From NCBI GenBank assembly GCA_907163345.1, contig CAJQUN010000015.1, positions 11,006,886 to 11,070,885 of the forward strand: 64,000 nt of DNA, written 5' to 3'. Each line of letters opens with the position of its first letter. Positions within the stretch are counted from its first letter, which is position 1. The notes under the pieces were generated by a model that was not told where the DNA came from, did no database searches, and was given only the letters and a program-made list of their open reading frames with translations. This stretch comes from Haberlea rhodopensis (Eukaryota; Streptophyta; Magnoliopsida; Lamiales; Gesneriaceae). Shown in pieces: positions 56,060 through 64,000 of this stretch. Made by a program: the position numbers and the translations under genes.

Positions 56060-56595
56060 TTATTTTGATTGGGTAATGGATTCAGGGGGAATTTATTAGT
56101 TTAATTGCATTTATTTAGGGGGAATCTCTGTTTTAATTTTATCATGGTTATTTAAGCTAAGCTGGTAATACAATGGTCAACTGCAGTGGGAGTATTCGTA
56201 CCAGTAGGACTCTGCATCCAGTAGATGTTTTCCTACCAGTCGAACCCCACATACCAGTTGATGTTACCAAATATGCTTTGACAAAAATAACCCTCGATAC
56301 TAATTAACCTAATGAACGTCGGAATTCAAAATTACTTTTGTGTAAAATAAATTATTTCACTCCCGCCTAAATCCTGTCCTTTTATTTTTGGTTAAAATCT
56401 TTCTAATCGTTAGATGATTGCCACGTATACATGTGTCCGCTCATCTACAGTACGACGTTACATATACTTCCTTTTTCACCGCCTTTAGTTTTTCTCTTCT
56501 CTTCATCTTCTCCAAACATCTTACTGCTACAATCGTTTCTTTCAGAAAATTTCCTTTAACAGATTGCTGCTGCTTCTTCACCTAAATCATTCAAA
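56060..56595 (+). other. Pol-ORF3 spacer of H with two PPT-like tracts
   Basis: Purine tracts caggggga (56083-56090) and tagggggaat (56116-56125), then AT-rich sequence and a pyrimidine-rich segment before the ORF3 start. Multiple internal purine tracts are a known Sirevirus trait. No other feature seen. Confidence 0.6.
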
Positions 56596-59313
56596 ATGAC
56601 GAAGACTGTTCAACCGAGTTTTATCACAAATGCTGTTCACGTCGACTTTAACTCCATATACACTTCATCTGATGAGGAAACAAAGGATTTAATTCAAAAG
56701 CTGGATTCCTCAGGGCTATTAGTGATCCTAAGCCAGGCTCCCTCATTTTACCAGGATGAACTACAAGAATTCTTTGCCACAGCAACTGTTGTGGATGACA
56801 CCGTTGTGGCATCCATCTCTGGGCAGTCAGTCACCATCACTCAACCAGAGTTTGCCACTCACCTGTGCCTACCCTCCACTGGACTCTCTGACTTTTCGAC
56901 TATTCCGGCAGACCTGAGAGAAGAGATGCGGCTCACAGTGTCGGACTCTGACCATCGTATTCAACGACCTCCCTTCAGGAAGGTATTAATGAAGAGCCAC
57001 TATCGACAACTGGCAGACATCATCTCAAAGGGGATCCTCTGTAAGGCAGGATCATTTGATATAATTACCCCTGAGAAGTTTGACGTCATGAGCGCCATAT
57101 GCAAAGGGTTGGAGATCAACTGGTCAGCTGTACTATTTCAAATACTGACTAGTCTCGTCGTATCTGGCAAAGGTCAATCCGGTTTTGCTCTCCCTCTAAG
57201 CAGTCTATTTGAGAGCAAACACATCAAGACAGGAGCTCTCTCTCATCTTCATCCAGGGAGACTCATCACTCACAAGTACCTTCAGCTTCATCGCCAACGA
57301 AGTGGCAGAGAAGGTGGAGCCACAAAGCGCCGTTTGACTCAAGTCATTAGTGACTCAGAACAGACTGTCTCTGAATCCGCTGAGTCTCCTCCTCCCCCTC
57401 CTCCTCCTAAGAAGCCAAGGACCAGAAAAATTGCTCCTCTAGTTGCCCGTCAGAGAGACACTGCCACATCTGACACTATGTCCTCTGCCGGACCTACAGG
57501 TGTTCTTTCTGACAGAGAACCCAGCCCTGTCATCCCTTCAACTGGGGAACCCACTGCTGTATTAGCCATGGTGTCTGCTCCATTAATAGACACTCCTTCA
57601 GCTCAGGTGAGCTCTCAGCAGGCTCCAGGCTCCATCAGCTTCAGGACACCCAAGTCTACGTGTCCTTACTGTCATCCCAAGGCCACTCCAGCTGACAAAG
57701 GAAAATCTCTTATTGCTCCAGTGTCCACTCCTGTTGCATTCGAGATTCAAATGGTCATGGATGCCGTTAACGCCCAACTGGAATCCCAACTGGAGATTTT
57801 TGATCGTTGGGTAAAGGCTCGAGTACAGGTTCGCTTTGATGATATCGACCCAATTCTGGCTCAGGCAAAGCAAGATGAAAACAAAATCCTGACCTATCTT
57901 CAAATCCCCGAACCTGAGAAAAGTTTGAAGCTGCGTGATGTCTTTAGGATTATGAACTATGTGGGCGGACTCCAAGATCTTGTTACATCCCGCGTTCAAA
58001 TGTTTGATGGCCATTCAAGAACAGCGAATCATGATCGAGCAGTTCTAAACGCTCTAGGCCTCAAGCTGGAAATGGCTGAGCTTGCTCTTCATGATCTTCG
58101 CATATCCACTGGGATTCATACATGCTCCTCTTCTGAAATTATTGCAAGCCCTGATCAGCCAGATCTACCAATGGCTATTGCAAATTTAGAGGTTGTCCCT
58201 CCTACTGTGGAGCTTACTTCTACTGCTTTGGAGACCTCTCCTACTGGAGCAGACGCCACACCAACAACTTTGGAGGCAGCATCCTCTGCTCCCAGCTCTC
58301 CACATGATCAACAGCCCCACCAAATGATTGTTGATCACACCAATGTCGATTCAGTTATTCAGAATGTGGTTCAGCTGGTCACCATCTCCTCTGCAAATAA
58401 TGAACCAAGTGAATCCTCTCCTTCCAATGATCATACTCAAGCGTCTGCTGCTGAGATTGATCAAGACAATGCTGAACTGGATGCTCAGCATGTGGAAGAA
58501 ACTGGAACTATGGATATAGCTATCTCCGCTTCAACTGCGGCCCCTCATATTGACGCTACTACTTTGCCATCCACTGCAGTCGTCATTGCTCCTCCAAATG
58601 CGTTTGCCCCTGCTGCTGATATCCCGATGCTTGCCGGCGATCCGTCCATGGATCAGGAACTATCCGAGGGTTTCTTTGTCTTCACAAACCCTCTGGACGA
58701 GCCACCAAACATCGCTGCCCAGCTAGCTCATCTCTCCACCGCTATTACAGCACTGACCCATGATGTTCACAAGCTTAAGCAGGAAGAGAGGGCTGCAACA
58801 CTTGTTTTAGGAACTTTTCAGCAGCAAACAAACTCTAAATTTCAGCAAGTCTACGCTGACCTAAGTAGTTTAACTACTACTGTCACTAGACTTCAAACCT
58901 TTGCTGAGAATGCGGTTGCAGAAGCAGTTTCTCATATTGGCCAGGCGCGTCTTCAGATCAATCAGAACAATGAATCTCTTCATACTGCCACCTCAATGGC
59001 TCTTGGAGAAAAGATTGACGACGCCAAAAAGATTTTGACTGATCAATTGGCCACCATGCAAGCAGCGTTTGCATCTCAAATTCAAGATATCTGCAACAGT
59101 CTGCCTGCTGCTCCTAAAATTATCCGCAGGATGCCTGAACCCAGTCGAACTGCTCCCTCTTCTCAGAGAGCGTCAAGTTCAGCTGCTCATTCATCCCCTG
59201 CAACTGGAGCACTCCCTCAGTCCAGACCCACTGCTCAACAAAGATCTCGAAGTCCGCGCCAACCGCCTACCGAAAAACGCGACTATACCAAACATTGGTT
59301 AGGGCGCAAATAG
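56596..59313 (+). CDS. Element H third ORF (Sirevirus envelope-position protein, function unknown)
   Basis: ATG at 56596, 905 residues, no frameshift. An N-terminal globular region (1-240), with SFYQDELQEFF and LVVSGKGQSGFALPLSSLF segments, resembles the 'putative plant transposon protein' type found at this position in plant Sireviruses and often predicted as stand-alone plant proteins. A run of seven prolines (about 264-270) is followed by KKPRTRK. The middle is Ser/Thr/Pro/Ala-rich, and about 705-840 is a likely coiled coil. The tail is basic (RSRSPRQPP). I see no signal peptide or membrane span, so a true envelope role is not supported. It is the same strand as pol, 536 bases downstream, presumably from a separate or spliced transcript. 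Confidence 0.85.
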   Translation: MTKTVQPSFITNAVHVDFNSIYTSSDEETKDLIQKLDSSGLLVILSQAPSFYQDELQEFFATATVVDDTVVASISGQSVTITQPEFATHLCLPSTGLSDFSTIPADLREEMRLTVSDSDHRIQRPPFRKVLMKSHYRQLADIISKGILCKAGSFDIITPEKFDVMSAICKGLEINWSAVLFQILTSLVVSGKGQSGFALPLSSLFESKHIKTGALSHLHPGRLITHKYLQLHRQRSGREGGATKRRLTQVISDSEQTVSESAESPPPPPPPKKPRTRKIAPLVARQRDTATSDTMSSAGPTGVLSDREPSPVIPSTGEPTAVLAMVSAPLIDTPSAQVSSQQAPGSISFRTPKSTCPYCHPKATPADKGKSLIAPVSTPVAFEIQMVMDAVNAQLESQLEIFDRWVKARVQVRFDDIDPILAQAKQDENKILTYLQIPEPEKSLKLRDVFRIMNYVGGLQDLVTSRVQMFDGHSRTANHDRAVLNALGLKLEMAELALHDLRISTGIHTCSSSEIIASPDQPDLPMAIANLEVVPPTVELTSTALETSPTGADATPTTLEAASSAPSSPHDQQPHQMIVDHTNVDSVIQNVVQLVTISSANNEPSESSPSNDHTQASAAEIDQDNAELDAQHVEETGTMDIAISASTAAPHIDATTLPSTAVVIAPPNAFAPAADIPMLAGDPSMDQELSEGFFVFTNPLDEPPNIAAQLAHLSTAITALTHDVHKLKQEERAATLVLGTFQQQTNSKFQQVYADLSSLTTTVTRLQTFAENAVAEAVSHIGQARLQINQNNESLHTATSMALGEKIDDAKKILTDQLATMQAAFASQIQDICNSLPAAPKIIRRMPEPSRTAPSSQRASSSAAHSSPATGALPQSRPTAQQRSRSPRQPPTEKRDYTKHWLGRK

Positions 59314-59431
59314 TATCACTTTCTGACTCACTCTTACTTACTCCTATTTACTTACTGTGTTAAATTGACTGTCTCTCTGTATTCACTATTTAACATAAAT
59401 GCATTCACATTTATTGCTACCTTGTTTTTCC

Positions 59432-59440
59432 TATAAATAG
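59432..59440 (+). promoter_or_regulatory. Internal TATA box in H 3' region
   Basis: TATAAATAG followed about 30 bases later by an A/C-rich acacacattcactcatc segment, a plausible start-site context. It lies 119 bases after ORF3 and outside the LTR. Activity unknown. Confidence 0.45.
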
Positions 59441-60128
59441 AGGTTCTTGTTTGATCACATAACACACATTCACTCATCATGCTTACTTTTAAGTTATTTC
59501 TCATTCCCTGGTTTTCTGTTAGATCCTTTCCTGCTTCATGGGTTTATTACTTATCTAAATCAACCCCTCATGGGTTGATTACTTATCTAACCCAGCTCTG
59601 ATAAGCTTCAGCGCTTTGATCCTGTTCTGGTGCTCCTCATCAGTCAGGAACTACTAACAGCAGATGCCTGGGTGCTGATGACAAAAAGGGGGAAGATAGA
59701 GATAGAGTATTCTCAACAGAGATAGAATATTTTTATTAGGTGATTCCATAAAAATTAAAGGAGCTGCCTGATGAATATTCATATGACTCTTCCTCTTCCC
59801 GACATTCTCTCTGAAACAAGGTGGATCGAGCTCTTCCTCTCCGCAACTAAGTGAATCGAAGCCCTCCGGTCTACTTTGTTTAATTAAAGAGAAATTTGTC
59901 ATGTATCATCTATTTTATGTAAAACTAGACTTGTCTTAGACTCTATTCAAAGTGTAAGAATTCATCTTATATAAAGATGAATTTCTCTCAATTGTCCAGT
60001 TTGATTACAACTTGTAATCTGCTTATATTTAATGAAAATTTCTTTTTCATGATGTCTTCAAGCATTTTCAGGACTTTTATCTTATTTACTCTAGTAGGAA
60101 ATCGATTACTGCTTAGTTTTGTCATCAC

Positions 60129-60143
60129 CAAAAAGGGGGAAAT
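60129..60143 (+). other. Polypurine tract of H
   Basis: CAAAAAGGGGGAAAT directly before the 3' LTR; nearly the same word occurs at 59682-59695. Confidence 0.85.
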
Positions 60144-61508
60144 TGTTGGGAAAACGATTTCTAAGTTTTGGTGATTACAAACACCTACTGGATATTAAAG
60201 ATCAACCGGATGCTAAAGACCTACTGGATATTAAAGATCAACCGGATGCTAAAGACCTACCGGATATTATAGTCTAACCGGATAAAGTCATCAACCGGAT
60301 AAAGTCATCAACCGGCTGAAGTCATCAACCGGATGAAGTCATCAACCGGATGAAGTCATCAACTGGATGAAGACATCAACCGGATGAAGTCATCAACCGG
60401 ATAAAGTCATCAACCGGATGAAGACATCAACTGGATAGATACCAACCGGACAAGCTATCAACTGATAAAGACACTAACCGGATGAAGACATCAACTGGAT
60501 AGATACCAACCGGACAAGACATCAACTGGAAGAAGACATCAACTGGATAAAGTTATCAACTGGTAAAGACATCAACCGGATGAAGACATCAACCGGGTGA
60601 AGATATAAACTGGATAACTATCAGCTGCAAAGTCTCTCACTGAACAAGGACATCAACTGGTCTTAAGAGGATGAACGACCAGTTGAACAAAGAAACCAGC
60701 AGAAGTCTAAGCAACAAGACAAAGTAAGTACAACATTCTCTGACAAAGGTACAACAAAGCGGCGCACCCTGCTATATCTCCGCCACCATTACCGTCAGAG
60801 TGAAAAGAGCCGTTGTTTTCCAAAATAGGAAAGAAGACAACAGGTATTTGGAAAGCCAATCCATTCCATATACAAAAAGGCTACCGTTGGACAACAAAAA
60901 CCTATAAATACGTCCAAACAGAGAATGAAGAAGTGCTGAGCAACTTTCAAACTAAGAGAAATACTTCAAAGCAAGAAAGCTATACGACTGATATTTCAAA
61001 CGTTCAGCAAAGAGCAGACAAACCGAAAAACTGAATCTGTGACAGATTATTTTCAATTAAAGTCTGCTGCTCAGAAACTCTCAAAGCTAGAAAGTTTTAT
61101 TCTGTAGAGAGTGTTGTAAAATCAATTGTATCCAAAAGATAAGAAGAGTGTGATTGCTAGGAGTTTAGGCCAAGTGTGTTAGTGCCTAAGGAGGTTGTAT
61201 ACTGTAAAGTGTAAACCAAGTCTTCTAGTGAATCCTTCCTGCAAAGGAAGAAGGGGAGACGTAGAAGCGTTGTGCTTCGAACTTCCAGAAACAACTCTCG
61301 TGTTATTCGTTTACTGCTTTATTACTTCAGTTTTATTCCTCACAAGTTTGGTAGACGTCTTCCGCACTATAATAAGTGTCTACTGACTTGCCTGTTATTG
61401 AGAAGCAACTGTAACACTTAACAGTTTACAGTTAACCAGAAAAGAAATCGAAATTATATCTAGTGTTTATTCAACCCCCCCCTTCTAAACACTACCCCGA
61501 TCCTAACA
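60144..61508 (+). repeat. Element H 3' LTR
   Basis: Matches 49379-50779 with no difference that I can see by eye except one fewer 36-base unit. TATAAATA at 60903-60910. Confidence 0.95.
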
Positions 61509-62882
61509 TATTGTAACTGCTAGCATGTTGGGTTTGGCATGTTGTATGTCTTACATGTTAGATTAAGAGGCATAAATATCGGTGTTAGAGAATTCTGGAA
61601 ATCTGGGCTTAAACAGAGCGACCGATCGATCGATGAAGAACACCGATCGATCGGCAAAAGCCGTAGCTTTTTTAATAAATTCGAACAGTTCACCGATCAA
61701 TCGGTGATGGGGGCAGATCGATCGGTAGTGTCTTTTTTTTTTTTAAATGTGGAATTTGTTTAAATTTGATATTGGATTGTAATGAGACATCTAATATTGT
61801 GTTGTACACTGGTGTAGAGCCTTCACAGACAGCTATACAGCGTAGGGGATAGAGTCCCACAACACACTACATTTTGGAAAGGTACGTAAGCGACGTACGG
61901 GCATCCCAACGGTAACATGTACTTTATGTTTGTCTATTTGACACATGATGAATGCAATGTGATGCATTAAGAGTATGATACATGTTATTATGCATTGTTG
62001 TTGCATATTATGCATTGTTGTTGCATATTGTGATGTGGAATAAAGAGGTGCATTCCACGAGTCAAGAGAGATCACAGTGTATGTTTAATGCTTATGCTTG
62101 TTCTGTAGTAATGAAGCGGGGAAGATTGTACCGCTCATTATGAGGTTTTGTAGTAATGAAGCGGGGAAGATTGTACCGCTCATTATGAGATTTTGTAGTA
62201 ATGAAGCGGGGAAGATTGTACCGCTCATTATGAGGTTTTGTAGTAATGAAGCGGGGAAGATTGTACCACTCATTATGAGATTTTGTAGTAATGAAGCGGG
62301 GAAGATTGTACCGCTCATTATGAGTTGTGGAAGCATGAAGCATTAACATAACTGTTGATATATGACTCAAAAGCTATGTAAAGAAAGAGGTGATATGTCA
62401 TGACATTATTAAAGGATCAATAATTTCATATAATGTGTTTTATTATGAGTTATGGTACAGGGACAACCAATGGCCGTTATAAATGCTGGAAATACAGGAA
62501 GTGCTTTGTATTTATGATTGTGCATTTACGCTTTACTTTCATATTATGTTGAATATGAATCACGGTATGCTCATGTGTTGGGGGTTGTCTTTGTAGGTGC
62601 TTTTGATGATGAGAACCAGGGTCGGGGTTGAAATGCTGAGCTATAAGGAGTGCTACAGGATTAGCATGTTAGAGAAATTTTTGTATAGCTTCTACACGAA
62701 GTAGAGTAAGACTATAGTGTAGTACCTTTTGGTAGGAATATGTGTAATTCCTTTTAAACTTTTGGTACTGTAATCTCTTAAGCTCAGGTTAATCAACACG
62801 ACGCTATTACTCTGATATATGCACATGAATGATTAGTTCTCTTATCGCACCTAAATATCTTGATTAATAACGGGGTCTCACA
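61509..62882 (+). repeat. Element E 3' LTR, second part
   Basis: Resumes with tattg (target duplication) and matches the E 5' LTR from 42194 to 43518. GATC cluster 61620-61728; five 45-bp hairpin units at 62100-62324, against four in the 5' LTR. Ends GGTCTCACA, then gaatc. Confidence 0.93.
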
Positions 62883-63850
62883 GAATCAATCTTCTCCAAG
62901 ATTTGATAAGGACCAATATATCGAGGTGACAACTTACATCAGCGTCCAAAACGCATCGTCCCACGAAATTGTTACACTTTCAGAAATACTCTATCTCCAA
63001 CTTGGAATTCAAAGGAGAATTCCACTAACGATAGAGATTCTTGCCAATTCCCACCAAAATCCATCACTACTGACCCTAACATATCCTCTAGATAGTTCTC
63101 TCAGTCTGACAACCATTCTGTGGATGGTAGGCGGTACTTATTACTAACTTACTACCCATGACACTCTGAATGCTGCTCCAAAATTTTGACACAAATCTAG
63201 GGTCTCTGTCAGAAACAATGAAATTGGAACTCCTTGTATACGAACCACATTATCCACATATAATTGTGCCCTCTTCTTGTAGGAATTGTGCCCACTTCGA
63301 CAACCTATCAACCACAACCCAGATTACATCACAACCTCTGTTCGACCTAGCAAATGAGTCACGAAGTCCAAAACAATGTGTTCCCAATCCACTATGGCAC
63401 TTCTAAACTCTGTAGCATACCACCAGGTCTCATTCTCTCCGCTTTGACCTGCTGACATGTCATTCCAAACTCAGCAATATCATTCTTCATACCTTCCAAC
63501 AAGAAATGTGGTCTCAATGTATGGTACATCTTACGGTTGGCTACCAGGATGAACACCATGGCGACTGTAGTGTGCCTCCTAAAGTAATGCTTCTTTCAAG
63601 TATGTAAGATTCAGTAACACTAATCTTTTGTTTAATTACAACCAACCACTAGATGACACAATAAATCTAGATGGGTGATTAGATAGAACCACTTCCTTTA
63701 ACTGATGAATATACAGATCTGTTATTTGAGCCTTCTTGATCATCGCGATAATTTGTGGCTCAAACTACAAAGCAAAAACAAGGAAATAATCTCACTGTGG
63801 CTGATAAGTCCATCTATATGTGCACAAATCATCATAGTTCTGCCAGACAT
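62883..63850 (-). pseudogene. Element G integrase region, degraded
   Basis: Read on the minus strand from right to left: RNase H-integrase linker remnants (to about 63620), zinc-binding region with CQQVKAERMRPGG (near 63440), integrase core with DRLSKWAQFL, SDRDPRF and STAYHPQN (63320-63110), then a GPY/F-like segment to 62883. Many stops and shifts occur. It joins 41131 across insertion E. It belongs to the same broad gypsy group as A and E but is much older. Beyond about 63850 nothing is recognisable. Confidence 0.75.
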
Positions 63851-64000
63851 GAATCGATGCTACTATGACATCATGCACTTTTGTAATGCCTTGATACGAA
63901 GTATGCATGTTTTATGTGATTATGGAATAATTATGAACTAATGATGGTATGATGTGAACTCGGGTTTGGGTTGAACCAAGTAGGAAATATGAAATGACTT

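Larger units (their letters stand above)
59314..60143 (+). other. 3' non-coding region of H
   Basis: Contains TATAAATAG (59432-59440) in a strong plant TATA context. A hairpin of ATCAACCC with GGGTTGAT around a 5-base loop lies near 59559-59579. PPT-like tracts are at 59683-59695 and just before the LTR. No gene recognised. Confidence 0.6.
49379..61508 (+). mobile_element. Element H: young Ty1/copia Sirevirus with a third ORF
   Basis: LTRs 49379-50779 (1401 bases) and 60144-61508 (1365 bases), starting TGTTGGGAAAACG and ending CCTAACA, flanked by tattg at 49374-49378 and 61509-61513. Joining the E flanks restores the sequence of the E 5' LTR. Order gag, pol (protease-integrase-RT-RNase H), then a long extra ORF, then multiple purine tracts: the plan of Sirevirus (SIRE/Maximus) elements. 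The LTRs look identical except for one 36-base unit, so insertion is very recent. Confidence 0.95.
41132..62882 (+). mobile_element. Element E: degenerate Ty3/gypsy chromovirus containing copia element H
   Basis: 5' LTR 41132-43518, gag-pol 43737-48287, 3' LTR 48321-62882 split by H. Flanked by gaatc at 41127-41131 and 62883-62887. About 9.6 kb without H. Same domain order as A, but with at least seven disabling changes. Confidence 0.94.
14478..64000 (-). mobile_element. Element G: old minus-strand Ty3/gypsy element split by two insertion stacks
   Basis: Removing C and E leaves, on the minus strand, degraded integrase (63600-62883), then GPY/F and chromodomain-like sequence (41131 to about 40780), a ggacgaaatcctgtaagggg tract and an LTR starting TGTAAGATCCCG at 40695. 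C sits in this LTR (duplication gtaac) and E in pol (duplication gaatc). My proposed outer LTR end is the tgtgagggccgg at 14478; it cannot be verified against a second LTR here. The 5' end lies beyond the window. Confidence 0.7.

Noticed and set aside
57598..58014. 138-codon minus-strand frame within H ORF3
   Set aside because: Shadow of the intact 905-codon plus-strand frame.
62860..63406. Plus-strand frames after E
   Set aside because: The minus strand reads as degraded gypsy integrase in the expected order; the plus-strand frames are shadows.

Overview
The window is repeat-rich nuclear DNA of a flowering plant, probably a eudicot. Every recognisable protein belongs to an LTR retrotransposon or a LINE. 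All primer-binding sites match plant initiator tRNA-Met. I see no host gene, rRNA, tRNA or CRISPR array.

Layout. (1) 1-3536: an old tandem duplication whose first copy is interrupted by a minus-strand solo LTR (F, 177-2170, target duplication caaac). (2) 4191-13222: element D, a complete but non-coding LTR element (LARD type; duplication ttgaa). (3) 13387-13925: tail of an L1-like LINE. (4) 14478 to the window end: an old minus-strand Ty3/gypsy element (G) split by two stacks of younger insertions. Stack 1: C (14781-38880, gtaac) contains B (16767-34713, agtgg), which contains A (19721-28882). Stack 2: E (41132-62882, gaatc) contains the Ty1/copia Sirevirus H (49379-61508, tattg). C, A and E are chromodomain (Tekay/Del-like) gypsy elements. 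B and D are non-coding relatives with the same primer site and LTR plan.

Coding state. A carries gag, protease, RT, RNase H, integrase and chromodomain, broken by one 2-bp deletion and one nonsense codon. C has several frameshifts and lost everything from mid-RT into its 3' LTR. E has many stops and a changed integrase catalytic residue. H is the youngest: its LTRs look identical apart from one 36-bp repeat unit. It has gag, pol and a 905-residue third ORF, but its integrase lacks the short block carrying the catalytic glutamate.

The unusual layer is non-coding. The LTRs of A-F share a plan: TATA box; U-rich stretch opened by a splice-donor-like site; a cluster of 4-8 GATCGATC palindromes whose flanking bases stay self-complementary; a 60-67-nt exon-like block ending AAG|GTACGTA; a hairpin array; and an acceptor preceded by TATGCTCA. 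The array hairpins keep a constant loop while stems vary and stay paired. In D and B most of the roughly 2.5-kb 3' internal region is an end-to-end string of short hairpins. Comparing D with B, loops change freely while stems are kept, including paired compensatory changes. This hairpin string is my best candidate for an undescribed system.
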